A DNA stretch of 64,000 nt from CADCVT01 sp036389155 (GTDB lineage: Bacteria > Actinomycetota > Thermoleophilia > Solirubrobacterales > Solirubrobacteraceae), in assembly GCA_036389155.1 (NCBI GenBank), contig DASVQN010000035.1:62001-126000 (forward strand). The letters are read 5' to 3'. Position 1 is the stretch's first letter. Each line of letters begins with the position of its first letter. The notes under the pieces are model-generated. The model searched no databases, was not told the origin of the DNA, and worked only from the letters and a program-made list of their open reading frames with translations. The position numbers and the translations under genes were made by a program. Positions 34,580 to 43,189 of this stretch are shown piece by piece.

Positions 34580-35902
34580 TCACCTCCGCCGGACGAGACC
34601 TCGGGCGCGCCGCCGCGCGGCGCCGGCGATCCCCGCCGCCCCCTCCGCACGGAGCGTCGCCGCCAGCAAGGCCGGGTACCCGCGCGCGGCGACAAGCGCG
34701 TCCCCGCGCGAGCGCCCGTCGGCCCCGCGCTCGTCGAGGCAGAACTCGACCAGCGGCCGCGCGACGTTCGGCCACAGCAGGGGCTCGAGCGCCCGGCGGT
34801 CGTCGCGCGCCCGCGGCGCGGCCGTGAGCGCGTCGAGCGCCGCGGCGACCGCCGCGTCGTCCTCCGGGCCCACGACGCGTCCGAGGCCGTGGGCGGCCAC
34901 GACGCCCGACATCGTGTCGCCGTCGGTGCAGACGACCGGCAGCCCGGCGTAGAGGTAGTCCACGACGCGCGTCCGCGACGCATAGCGACCCTCGAGCGTC
35001 GCCGTGTGCAGCGAGAGGCCGGCGTCGGCGTCGAGCAGGTGGTCGACGTACTCGGCGCGGCTCAGCCACCGCGGGCGGAACACGACCGCGTCCTCCAGCC
35101 CACGGTCGCGCACGTACGCGACGGTCTCGGCCGCGAGCGACGCGTGCGGCTCGCGCATCGCCGGATCCGGGTGCTCGAAGCCGACGAACGCCAGCTTCAG
35201 GTCGGGCCGCGTCGCTCGTGCTCGCTCCATCGCGCGCAGGGCGGTGAAGGGGTCGAGCCAGCTCCAGATCCCGCCGCCCCACACGGCCACGGTGTCGTCC
35301 TCGCCCACGTCGCCGCCGGCGCGCAGCCCGGGGCCGCGGCGCCGCGGCGGCTCGGGATCGATCCCGTGCGAGACGACGGCGATCCGGTCGTGCAGCTGCT
35401 CGTCGCCGCCGGGGACGAGCAGCCCGCCGCCGAGCGCCGCGCCGACCAGCAGGTCGCGCTGGCGCTCGTTGGTGCACAGGACGAGGTCCGCCAGCGCGAG
35501 GTGCGCGAGCATCTCGCGCACGCGCCAGCGCACGACGGCGCGGCGCGAGGACCGGTCGGCGGCCTCCCAGGCCTCGAGCGCCAGCGGCGCGATGAGGTCG
35601 ACGACGAGCCGCGGCACGCTGCGCCGGATCGCGAGCAGCTGCCGGGGCGACGGCAGCGTCTGCACGACCGCGACGTCGTGGCCGGCGACCGCGTCGGCGA
35701 GGCGCTGGTCGTTCGCGGGACCGGTCTCGACGGTCCGCAGCGGGCCGTCGGGAAAGACGGACGGCGCCGGCGCCGCGAGCGTCACGGCGCAGTGTCCGGC
35801 GACCACCTCCGCGAGCTTGAGCGCCCGCCGGGCGGGACCGGTGGCGCTCGGATGCAGCGGCTCGGGCGCCACGAACACGACCGACCTCGCGCTGGCGCTC
35901 AC
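34580..35902 (-). CDS. Glycosyltransferase, GT4-like
   Basis: A 440-residue GT-B-type protein. SVVFVAPEPLHPSATGPARRALKLAEVV is the N-terminal glycine-loop region, and ADLVLCTNERQRDLLVGAALG ends the first domain. The second domain has VAVWGGGIWSWLDPFTALRAM, LAFVGFEHPD and SLHTATLEGRYASRTRVVDYLYAGLPVVCTDGD, where the usual E-x7-E is replaced by a more diverged loop. This pattern occurs in GT4-like enzymes of heteropolysaccharide clusters. GTG 35902 follows TAGACT by 7 nt. Donor unknown. Confidence 0.76.
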   Translation of the reverse strand: MSASARSVVFVAPEPLHPSATGPARRALKLAEVVAGHCAVTLAAPAPSVFPDGPLRTVETGPANDQRLADAVAGHDVAVVQTLPSPRQLLAIRRSVPRLVVDLIAPLALEAWEAADRSSRRAVVRWRVREMLAHLALADLVLCTNERQRDLLVGAALGGGLLVPGGDEQLHDRIAVVSHGIDPEPPRRRGPGLRAGGDVGEDDTVAVWGGGIWSWLDPFTALRAMERARATRPDLKLAFVGFEHPDPAMREPHASLAAETVAYVRDRGLEDAVVFRPRWLSRAEYVDHLLDADAGLSLHTATLEGRYASRTRVVDYLYAGLPVVCTDGDTMSGVVAAHGLGRVVGPEDDAAVAAALDALTAAPRARDDRRALEPLLWPNVARPLVEFCLDERGADGRSRGDALVAARGYPALLAATLRAEGAAGIAGAARRRARGLVRRR

Positions 35903-35938
35903 CCGCCGGAGTCTACGGCCTGCGGTACCTTCCCGCCG
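35903..35938. promoter_or_regulatory. Back-to-back leaderless promoters in a 36-bp gap
   Basis: TAGACT (minus, 35915-35910) lies 7 nt before GTG 35902, and TACCTT (plus, 35926-35931) lies 7 nt before ATG 35939. The gap is so short that each promoter's -35 region must lie in or beyond the other -10 box. Expression of the two genes may therefore be mutually exclusive or co-regulated. Confidence 0.5.
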
Positions 35939-36664
35939 ATGCTCCGCGCCGTCGCCGCGCACGTCCCCGAAGCGCCGAAGGCGCGCGTCCGCCGCGCGCT
36001 GGGCCCGCGCTACCACCGCGTGTTCCCCCGCTGGCACCGCGAGCGGGTCGGCGGCCTGTGGGACGAGCTCGGCGAGCTCCAGCAGCGCTTCCTCGTCGAG
36101 CAGGGCCTGCTGCCCGAGCACCGGTTCCTCGACGTGGGCTGCGGCGCGCTGCGCGCGGGCGTGCACCTGATCCGGTACCTCGAGCCCGGCCGCTACCACG
36201 GCGTCGAGGTCGACCCCGACCTGCTCGACGCCGGCGGGGTGGAGCTCGAGCGCCACGGCCTGGCGGGCCGGTCGCCGCGGCTGCTGCGCGACGGGCGCTT
36301 CGGCTTCGGGGCGTTCGGCGAGCGGTTCGACTACGGCATCGCGCACTCGGTCTTCACCCACCTGCCGGTCAACGACATCCTCGTCTGCCTGCTCAACGTC
36401 GAGAAGGTGCTCGCCCGCCCCGGAGGTCGCTTCTACGCGACCTTCTTCGAGACGCCGCACGGGACCAGGAGCCTCGAGGCGGTCGACCAGCCGCGGTCGG
36501 ACGGGCCGCCGCAGCGGACGACCCTCGACGCCGACCCGTTCCACTACGGCCTGGACCTCTTCGAGTGGCTGTGCCACGGGACCGGGCTGCGCGTGGAGTA
36601 CCTCGGCGACTGGGGTCATCCTCGCTCGCAGAAGATGCTCGTCTTCACGCCCGCGGACCGCTGA
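35939..36664 (+). CDS. Class I SAM methyltransferase
   Basis: A 241-residue protein. RFLDVGCGALRAGVHLIRYL is SAM motif I, YHGVEVDPDLLDAG gives the acidic residue after strand 2, and FDYGIAHSVFTHLPVNDILVCL with LARPGGRFYATFFETPHG completes the core. The N-terminal basic helix (KARVRRALGPRYHRVFPRWHRER) may bind membrane or carrier lipid. It is likely to methylate a glycan component or modify a polymer end; the substrate is not known. It is followed by a flippase whose start overlaps its stop as CTGA. Confidence 0.8.
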   Translation: MLRAVAAHVPEAPKARVRRALGPRYHRVFPRWHRERVGGLWDELGELQQRFLVEQGLLPEHRFLDVGCGALRAGVHLIRYLEPGRYHGVEVDPDLLDAGGVELERHGLAGRSPRLLRDGRFGFGAFGERFDYGIAHSVFTHLPVNDILVCLLNVEKVLARPGGRFYATFFETPHGTRSLEAVDQPRSDGPPQRTTLDADPFHYGLDLFEWLCHGTGLRVEYLGDWGHPRSQKMLVFTPADR

Positions 36665-38127
36665 CCGGCACGCCCGAGGAGCCGGCGGCGGAGGGGGTCG
36701 GCGCCCGCGCGGCGAGCGGCGCGGTCCTGCTCGGCGCCCGCGGCCTCGTCGTCTACACGCTCGGCATCGGCGCCAACCTGCTGCTGGCGCGGCTGCTCGA
36801 TCCACGCGACTTCGGCGTGGTCGCGCTGGGCACGGTCGTGGTGGTCATGTCGACCTACCTCTCGACGGGCGGGCTCAGCGCCGCGCTCATCCAGCGCGAG
36901 CGCCCGCCGGAGCGACGGGAGCTCGAGGCCGTGCAGGGCCTGCAGCTCGCGGTGACGGGCGCCGTCGCCGTGATCGTCGCGGCGGTGTGCGCCCCGCTCG
37001 GGACGGAGGCGCTCGTCGTGGCCACGATGGTCGCGGCGGTGCCGCTGACGATGCTGCGGACGCCGTCGGTGGTCGTCCTCGAGCGCGACCTGCGCTACCG
37101 CGTGATCGCCACCGCCGACCTCGTCGAGGCGATGACGTACTACGTCTGGTCGGTCGGCACCGTCCTGCTGGGCTGGGGCGTGTGGGGGATGGCGACCGCG
37201 GTCGTCGCGCGGGCGGCGGCGGGCAGCGCGGTCGCGGTCGGCTACGCGCCGATGGGCTTCGTGCGCCCGCGCTGGTCGTGGCCCGACGTCAGGCCGCTGT
37301 TCGCCTTCGGGGCGAAGTTCCAGGCGGCGACGCTGCTGCAGATCGGCCGCGAGCAGGCGGTGGCGGTGGCCGTGGCCGCCGTCGCCGGCCTCTCCACCCT
37401 TGGCGTGTGGAACCTGGCGTGGCGCGTGATCCAGGTGCCCCTGCTCCTCTTCCAGACGGTCGGGCGCGTCGCCTTCCCGGCGCTCTCGCGGATGATGGAC
37501 GCCGGCCGCGACCCGCGGGCGGCGATCGAGCGCGCGGCCGCCGGCCTCGCCGCGCTCACCGCCGTCGTCACGGTCGCCCTCGTCGCGCTGGCGCCCGCGC
37601 TGCCGTCGGTCGTCGGGCGCGGCTGGGAGGACGTGCCGGACGTGCTGGTGTGGGCGGGGGTGGCGCTGCTGACCAACGCGCCCACCGTCGTCGTCGCGGG
37701 GGGCTACCTGTACGCGGCCGACGACGCGGGAGCGGTGGCGACGGCGACCCTGCTCAGCGCGATCGTCTGGGTCGGCCTCGCGTCGGCGCTGCTGCCGGCG
37801 CTGGACGCGCCGGCGGTCGGGATCGGCTGGGTCGCCGGGGGGCTGCTGAACGCCGCGCTCCTGCGGCGGCGGACGACGGCGCGAACCGGCGCCGCCCTGC
37901 TGCGGAGCATCGGCCCGCCGACCTGCGTCGGGCTCGTGGCCCTGGCGGCCGCGGCGCTCGTCGCCCGGGCGATCGACGACGCCCTCCTGGGCGCCGCGGC
38001 CGGCCTCGCGGCGGGAGAGGCGCTGGCGCTGGCCGGGCTGGCCGTCGCGGCGCGGCCCGCGCTCGGCGACCTCCTCGCGCTCGGCGGCCAGTCGGTCCGG
38101 GCGCTGGGCCGCCCTGGCGCCGCCTGA
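36661..38127 (+). CDS. MOP-superfamily polysaccharide flippase (Wzx-like), copy 2
   Basis: A 488-residue protein with about 14 TM helices. LLLARLLDPRDFGVVALGTVVVVM is the MOP first-loop signature, and EQAVAVAVAAVAGLSTLGVWNLAWRVIQVPLLLF the second-half counterpart, as in the lipopolysaccharide flippase RfbX/WzxC branch. No ATG, GTG or TTG lies between the upstream stop and TM1. CTG 36661, overlapping that stop (CTGA), is the best-placed start; a GTG at 36565 would force 100 bp of overlap. It probably flips the lipid-linked unit. Having two different flippases suggests two substrates. Confidence 0.78.
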   Translation: MTGTPEEPAAEGVGARAASGAVLLGARGLVVYTLGIGANLLLARLLDPRDFGVVALGTVVVVMSTYLSTGGLSAALIQRERPPERRELEAVQGLQLAVTGAVAVIVAAVCAPLGTEALVVATMVAAVPLTMLRTPSVVVLERDLRYRVIATADLVEAMTYYVWSVGTVLLGWGVWGMATAVVARAAAGSAVAVGYAPMGFVRPRWSWPDVRPLFAFGAKFQAATLLQIGREQAVAVAVAAVAGLSTLGVWNLAWRVIQVPLLLFQTVGRVAFPALSRMMDAGRDPRAAIERAAAGLAALTAVVTVALVALAPALPSVVGRGWEDVPDVLVWAGVALLTNAPTVVVAGGYLYAADDAGAVATATLLSAIVWVGLASALLPALDAPAVGIGWVAGGLLNAALLRRRTTARTGAALLRSIGPPTCVGLVALAAAALVARAIDDALLGAAAGLAAGEALALAGLAVAARPALGDLLALGGQSVRALGRPGAA

Positions 38128-38140
38128 GAACACCCTCCTC

Positions 38141-38146
38141 TACGCT
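38141..38146 (+). promoter_or_regulatory. -10 box, leaderless start of the GT2 gene
   Basis: TACGCT ends seven bases before GTG 38154, in the 26-bp gap after the flippase. Confidence 0.4.
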
Positions 38147-38153
38147 GGGCGGC

Positions 38154-39170
38154 GTGCGCATCTCCGTCGCCCTCGCGGTCCGCAACGGCGAGCGGTACCT
38201 CCCCGCGCTGCTCGACAGCCTCGCGCGGCAGACCGCCCCGCCGCACGAGCTCGTCGTCACCGAGGACGCCTCCGACGACGCCACGCCGCGGGTGCTCGAG
38301 GACTTCGCGGCCCGCGCGCCGTTCCCGGTCCGGGTCAGGCGCTACGAGGAGAACCTCGGCCACGTCGAGGGCTTCGTCCGCGCCGCCCAGCGCTGCGAGG
38401 GCGACGCCGTGGCGTTCTGCGACGCCGACGACGTGTGGGTCGACCACAAGCTCGAGCTGTGCGGTCGCGAGCTCGAGGCCACGGGCGCGTCGATCGTCAT
38501 GCACTCCACCCGCGTGGTGGACCAGGACCTCGAGTACCTGGGCTACGACTGGCCCCGGATCGCGGAGACGCGGCTCGTCCCGCCGCTCGGGCTGACCGCG
38601 GTCGACGTCGACGCGCCCGGCATGGCCATGCTGTTCAGGCACGACGTGCTCTCGCTCGGGGAGTTCGAGACGCGCCCGCTCTCGCGCTACGGCAGCGACC
38701 GCCGGATGATGCAGGACGAGTGGGTGCTGTTCCTGGCCGGGGCCGTCGGGCCGGTGCGCCTGCTCGCGGACACGCTGCTCCTCTACCGCCAGCACGGCGA
38801 GAACTACTGCGGCCCGGTCGAGCGACGGCGCCAGCTGACCCTGCGGCCCGAGACGGCCGACTACGGCAACCAGGCCGAGCACTTCGCCGCGTGCGCGGAC
38901 TACCTGGAGACGTGCAGCTCGCCGGACCCGGCGGTGCGCGAACGCCTCGCCGAGGCGTCGCGCCACTACCGGCGGACCGCGGAGAACTGGGCGCTGCGGA
39001 CGGAGCTCTACGAGGCGGCCGACCGTCGCCGACGCGCGCGCGTGCTCCGCGACCTCGTCAGCGGGCGCGCGTACGGCGAGCGGACGGCCGGCGGCTTCGG
39101 GCGAGCGGCTCTGGGCAAGGACCTCGTGGCGGGCGTGGCGCTGGGCGTGCGCCCGGCGCCGGAACGCTAG
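38154..39170 (+). CDS. Family 2 glycosyltransferase
   Basis: A 338-residue protein. RISVALAVRNGERYLPALLDSL, VVTEDASDDATPRVLEDF and AVAFCDADDVWVDHKLEL are the GT-A segments; DADD is the metal motif. After residue 160 the sequence (DAPGMAMLFRHDVLSL, MMQDEWVLFLAGAVG, LLLYRQHGENYCGP) matches the end of alpha-glycosyltransferases of the WcaA/WfgS kind. The TAG stop overlaps the sulfotransferase GTG as TAGTG, so the two genes are coupled and may act on the same repeat unit. Confidence 0.85.
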   Translation: MRISVALAVRNGERYLPALLDSLARQTAPPHELVVTEDASDDATPRVLEDFAARAPFPVRVRRYEENLGHVEGFVRAAQRCEGDAVAFCDADDVWVDHKLELCGRELEATGASIVMHSTRVVDQDLEYLGYDWPRIAETRLVPPLGLTAVDVDAPGMAMLFRHDVLSLGEFETRPLSRYGSDRRMMQDEWVLFLAGAVGPVRLLADTLLLYRQHGENYCGPVERRRQLTLRPETADYGNQAEHFAACADYLETCSSPDPAVRERLAEASRHYRRTAENWALRTELYEAADRRRRARVLRDLVSGRAYGERTAGGFGRAALGKDLVAGVALGVRPAPER

Positions 39171-40111
39171 TGCGGCGGCCTCCCCGGCTGCGGACGCCGA
39201 AGCTCGACTTCATCGTCATCGGCGCGCAGAAGGCCGGCACGACCTCGCTGTGGCGCTACCTGGAGGACAATCCGAAGCTCCTGATGCCGCCGGACAAGGA
39301 GGCGTCGTTCTTCTCCGAGCCGCAGTACCCCGATGCGCTGCGCGCCTACATGCGCGCGCTCTTCAAGGACGCCCCGCGCGGGAAGCTGCTCGGCAAGATC
39401 ACGCCGGCGTACATGACCGGCACGCCGGGCATCTCGGTGCCGGCGATCGCCGGCCGCATCCACGAGACGGTGCCGCGCGTGCGGCTCGTCGCCGTCCTGC
39501 GCGACCCGGTCGAGCGCGCGCTCTCGGCCCATCGCATGTGGACGCGGTTCGGCGAGGAGGACCGCCCGTTCGAGACGGCGATCGCCGAGCTCCTGCAGCC
39601 GGACGCGCTCGAGCGCGCCCGCCGCGGCCCGTCGATCCGCGACTCGTACGTCGTCAGCGGCGAGTACGGGTGGATGCTCCGCGCCTACGTCGAGCGCTTC
39701 GGCGCCGAGCAGCTCCACGTCGAGCTGTCGGCGGACCTGGACGCCTCCGCGGAGGACGTGGTCGCGCGCGTCTGTCGCTTCATCGGCGTCGAGCCGCATC
39801 GCCCGGCGCGGCTCGGGCAGCGGTTCAACCCGAGCGGGCCGCCGCTGCTGGGCCCGGAGGCCGAGGCCGACCTGAAGGACTACCTCGGCCGCCACGTCTG
39901 GCCACGCATGAAGCACGGCGCGCAGCACCGCGACCACTTCGACCAGTGGTTCCTGCGCTGGAACTCGGTGCCGGACCCCGAGCCGGCGCCCGGCGTCGCG
40001 GCGCCCGCCGTCGATCCCGCCACCGAGCGGCGGCTGCGCGAGCACTACGCCGCCGACGCCCGCCTCCTCGAGGCCGAGCTCGGCCTACGCGTGCCGTGGG
40101 CCGCCGGCTGA
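39170..40111 (+). CDS. PAPS-dependent sulfotransferase
   Basis: A 313-residue protein. IVIGAQKAGTTSLWRYL is the 5'-phosphosulfate-binding loop and RLVAVLRDPVERALSAH the 3'-phosphate-binding motif, the two hallmarks of sulfotransferase domains of the heparan N-deacetylase/NodH type. KASFF-like EASFFSEPQY and YMTGTPGISVP form the acceptor side. It would move sulfate from PAPS to a sugar hydroxyl or amino group of the polymer, giving it negative charge. GTG start within TAGTG of the preceding glycosyltransferase. No PAPS-synthesis genes are in the window. Its 3' end overlaps the convergent GT2 by 27 bp. Confidence 0.88.
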   Translation: MRRPPRLRTPKLDFIVIGAQKAGTTSLWRYLEDNPKLLMPPDKEASFFSEPQYPDALRAYMRALFKDAPRGKLLGKITPAYMTGTPGISVPAIAGRIHETVPRVRLVAVLRDPVERALSAHRMWTRFGEEDRPFETAIAELLQPDALERARRGPSIRDSYVVSGEYGWMLRAYVERFGAEQLHVELSADLDASAEDVVARVCRFIGVEPHRPARLGQRFNPSGPPLLGPEAEADLKDYLGRHVWPRMKHGAQHRDHFDQWFLRWNSVPDPEPAPGVAAPAVDPATERRLREHYAADARLLEAELGLRVPWAAG

Positions 40112-41104
40112 CGTCAGCCGGCCGGCCTCGCGGGGCGTCGCGCCGACCACCCACGCCCGCCGCCGGCGCAGGGCCGCCAGCGGCCCCGTCGGGCGCTCGA
40201 GCGGCACCGGCCGGCGCCGGGGCGCGCCCTCGGCCCGCAGCGAGCGCCACTCGCGCAGGCCCGCGATCCGCCCGCGCAGCGGCGCCAGCGAGCCGTCCGC
40301 GACGGCGACGAACGTGACGTACGCGATGTCGTAGGCGACGATCAGCAGGCCCCACCGGCGCAGGTGCGCCGCGTCCGCGTTGCGGGCCAGCACCCGCACG
40401 CGGTTGCGGCCGACGTGGAAGTACTTGCGGGCCGATCCGTGGACGTTCGTCGCCGAGTGGTGGTGCCACACGACCGCGTCCGGCGCGTAGAGCGTCCGCC
40501 ACCCCGCCATCTGCGCCCGCCACGCCACGTCGACGTCGTCGAGGTACAGGAAGATCCGCGCGTCGAAGCCGCCGATCTCCTCGAGCATCCTGCGGCGATA
40601 CAGCGCCGCGCCGCCGCAGGCCCCGAAGACCTCCGCCGGCCGGGTCGCCTCGCCGTCGACCGGCATCCCGAGCAGACGGTCGTACGCGACGCCGAGCGCG
40701 TCGAGGCCGATGCCCGCCGAGTTGACGAGGTCGGGCCGCGCGACGAAGCGCATCAGCAGCGCGATCGAGCCGACGTCGTCGGGGATCGGGCGCCCCAGGA
40801 CGAGCCGCAGGGCGTCCGGGTCTATCGTGGCGTCGTTGTTCAGAAGGAACACCCACTCGCCCGTGGTGTGCTCGAGGCCGGCGTTGACCGCGCCCGGGAA
40901 GCCGACGTTGCGGTCGAGCCCGACGAGCCGCACGTCGGGGAACTCCTCGGCGACCATGGCCCGCGACTCGTCGGTGGAGGCGTTGTCGACCACGACCGTC
41001 TCCGCATCGCACCCCGCGACGCGCGCCGCGGCGGCCACGGACGTCAGCGCTTCGCGCAACAACGGGGCCCCGTTCTGGTTGACGATGATGGTGCTGAGGT
41101 CCAT
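40085..41104 (-). CDS. Family 2 glycosyltransferase
   Basis: A 339-residue GT2 protein. STIIVNQNGAPLLREALTSV, VVVDNASTDESRAM and VFLLNNDATIDPDAL form the GT-A core; the late EEIGGFDARIFLYLDDVDVAW is the acceptor stretch found in rhamnosyl- and galactofuranosyl-type enzymes. A hydrophobic stretch near residue 245 (LLIVAYDIAYVTFVAVA) may touch the membrane. ATG 41104 is chosen; a GTG lies 6 nt upstream. The start codon sits in a CCATGG palindrome that also contains the ATG of the divergent glycosidase-like gene. Confidence 0.83.
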   Translation of the reverse strand: MDLSTIIVNQNGAPLLREALTSVAAAARVAGCDAETVVVDNASTDESRAMVAEEFPDVRLVGLDRNVGFPGAVNAGLEHTTGEWVFLLNNDATIDPDALRLVLGRPIPDDVGSIALLMRFVARPDLVNSAGIGLDALGVAYDRLLGMPVDGEATRPAEVFGACGGAALYRRRMLEEIGGFDARIFLYLDDVDVAWRAQMAGWRTLYAPDAVVWHHHSATNVHGSARKYFHVGRNRVRVLARNADAAHLRRWGLLIVAYDIAYVTFVAVADGSLAPLRGRIAGLREWRSLRAEGAPRRRPVPLERPTGPLAALRRRRAWVVGATPREAGRLTSAGGPRHA

Positions 41105-42518
41105 GGTCACGACGCGGCTGCCCAGAGCCGCGCACAGTATTCACCTCCGCCACGGGCGCGCGCTCGCTGCGGGCCTGCTCGCGCTGCTCGTGCTCGCCGC
41201 CCCCGCGGCCGCGCAGCCGCTGCGCACCGGCATCACCGACCCGCTGGAGCCGGCGTTCGGCGAGCACGACCCCGACGCCGCGTACGGCGCGGTGCGCGAC
41301 GCGGGCGGAACGATCATCCTCGTGCCGGTCTTCTGGGTCAGCACGACCAACGGCCCACCGAGGGAGCCGACGAACCCCGGCGATCGCGCCTACCTGTGGC
41401 GGAGCCTCGACGACCGGATCGCGCGTATGACGGCGGCCGGGCTGGAGCCGCTGCTGGCGGTGTCCGCCGCGCCGCTGTGGGCGCGGACGCACGCGCCGGA
41501 CGGCCGCAGCCGCGTCACGCCGAATCCCAGCGACCTGGCCGCGTTCGTGACGGCGCTGGCCCGCCGCTACGACGGCGGCGCGCATCCGCGCGTGCGGCTC
41601 TTCCAGGTCTGGAACGAGCCGAACCTCAAGACGTACATGGACCAGGACGGGGCGCCGGCGGACTACCGCGCGATGCTTGCCGCCGCGTACCCGGCGATCC
41701 ACGCCGTGCACGACGACAACGTCGTCGTCGCCGCCGGGACCGCCCCGTTCGCGGGCCCGGACGGGCGCTACGGCGTCGGGCCGCTGAAGTTCATGCGCGA
41801 GCTGCTGAGCGAGCGGACGGAGTTCGACGTCTGGGCCCATCACCCGTACACGTCCGGCCCGCCGGCGCGTCGCGCGACGGTCAAGGACGACGCGTCGATC
41901 GGCGACCTGCCGGCGCTGCGGCGCATCCTGCGCCGGGCGCAGCGCGCGGACCGGGCGCGCTCGGCGCGCATCTGGGCGACGGAGTTCTCGTGGGACTCCA
42001 CGCCGCCGGACCCCTTCGCGGTGCCGCTGCGCGAGCACGCGCGCTGGGTGGCCGAGTCGTTCTTCCGCATGTGGGCCAACGGCGTCGAGCTGGTGGTCTG
42101 GTTCCAGCTGCGCGACAACCCGAAGGGGACGTTCACGTGGGCGCAGACGTTCCAGTCCGGCCTGTACATGCGGACCACCGACCGCTACGCCGACGAGAAG
42201 GCCAAGCCCGCGCTGCGCGCGTTCCGCTTCCCGTTCGTCGCGCTGCCGGCGGGGCGCGGCGTGCGGGTGTGGGGCCGCACGCCCGGGTCGGGGCGCGCGA
42301 AGGTGGTCGTCGAGCGCCGCGTCCGGGGGCGCTGGCGCCGGGTCGCCACGCTGCGGGCGGACGGCGACGGGATCTTCACCCGGCGCCTGCGCGGGCTGCA
42401 CGGCGCCCGGCTGCGCGCGCGCATCGGCGGCGACGCCTCGCTGCCGTTCGCGGCGCGGAAGACCAGGAACCGCTTCGTCAACCCCTTCGGGGGCTCCGAG
42501 CTGCCGCCCAACGGCTAG
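41103..42518 (+). CDS. Secreted GH39-like glycoside hydrolase, copy 2
   Basis: A 471-residue protein. The signal peptide h-region AAGLLALLVLAAPAAAQ is followed by a TIM barrel. RLFQVWNEPN holds the presumed acid/base Glu, and RIWATEFSWDS the presumed nucleophile Glu, as in clan GH-A. The C-terminal sandwich contains PFVALPAGRGVRVWGR and ends NPFGGSELP, matching copy 1 at 14863-16305 along the whole length. It probably acts on an extracellular glycan, perhaps made by this cluster. ATG 41103 is the only standard start before the signal peptide. Confidence 0.78.
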   Translation: MVTTRLPRAAHSIHLRHGRALAAGLLALLVLAAPAAAQPLRTGITDPLEPAFGEHDPDAAYGAVRDAGGTIILVPVFWVSTTNGPPREPTNPGDRAYLWRSLDDRIARMTAAGLEPLLAVSAAPLWARTHAPDGRSRVTPNPSDLAAFVTALARRYDGGAHPRVRLFQVWNEPNLKTYMDQDGAPADYRAMLAAAYPAIHAVHDDNVVVAAGTAPFAGPDGRYGVGPLKFMRELLSERTEFDVWAHHPYTSGPPARRATVKDDASIGDLPALRRILRRAQRADRARSARIWATEFSWDSTPPDPFAVPLREHARWVAESFFRMWANGVELVVWFQLRDNPKGTFTWAQTFQSGLYMRTTDRYADEKAKPALRAFRFPFVALPAGRGVRVWGRTPGSGRAKVVVERRVRGRWRRVATLRADGDGIFTRRLRGLHGARLRARIGGDASLPFAARKTRNRFVNPFGGSELPPNG

Positions 42519-43189
42519 TCGGTCGCTGCGAGCGCGTCGCGCGCCAGGCGCAGCGTCAGCGGCACGTCCTCGTGGTCGAGCTCCACAACGGGCGGCCCCG
42601 GCTCGCGCGCGGCGTCGAGCACGACGAGCCCGAGCCCGTTCCAGCACTGCCGCGAGTAGACGTGGTCCCTGACGACGAGGCGCCCCGCGAAGAAGTCGAG
42701 CAGGCAGAGGTCGACCTTGGGGTGGCTGGGCAGGTCCAGCTCCTCCAGCCCGCGGCGCACGTCCTCGTTGGCGGTGTCGTGGAGCATCAGGACGGTCCGC
42801 CCGCACGCGCCCGAGGCGAGGACCGCCTCGACGTCGCGGCGCACCCCGTCGGAGGAGTGGTCGCCGTCGACGAGGGCGAAGTCGACGTTGCGCCCGTCGC
42901 GCTCTGCGCCGGCGAGGAACGCGGGAAGCGTCTCGCGCGAGTCTCCGATGTGCGCGGTCGCGTTCGGCAGCGCCGCCACCACGGCGGCCACGCCGGGGTC
43001 CACGTCGAACGAGTGGACCTCGCGCGCGTGCGCGGCGATGCGCCGCAGGCTGCCGCCGCGCGCCGTCCCGACTTCGATCGCCAGCTCGGGCCGCAGGTCG
43101 CACAGCACGCCCTCGAGCACGTACCGCTCGCCGTAGCGCATCTGCCAGCTCGCGGCGGGCTCGGCGAGCAGCGACAGCCGGGGCGTCAC
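42515..43189 (-). CDS. Class I SAM methyltransferase (Methyltransf_24-like)
   Basis: A 224-residue protein. LAIEVGTARGGSLRRIA is SAM motif I, VHSFDVDPGVAAVVAAL gives the acidic residue, and VDFALVDGDHSSDGVRRDVEAVL is the DGDHxxxxVxxD motif of the CmcI/Methyltransf_24 branch. TVLMLHDTANEDVRRGLE follows. The branch includes sugar O-methyltransferases. GTG 43189 overlaps the stop of the ABC ATPase (GTGA), so it is co-translated with it. In Wzt systems methylation can terminate chain growth, which would fit this context; that is inference. Confidence 0.8.
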   Translation of the reverse strand: MTPRLSLLAEPAASWQMRYGERYVLEGVLCDLRPELAIEVGTARGGSLRRIAAHAREVHSFDVDPGVAAVVAALPNATAHIGDSRETLPAFLAGAERDGRNVDFALVDGDHSSDGVRRDVEAVLASGACGRTVLMLHDTANEDVRRGLEELDLPSHPKVDLCLLDFFAGRLVVRDHVYSRQCWNGLGLVVLDAAREPGPPVVELDHEDVPLTLRLARDALAATD

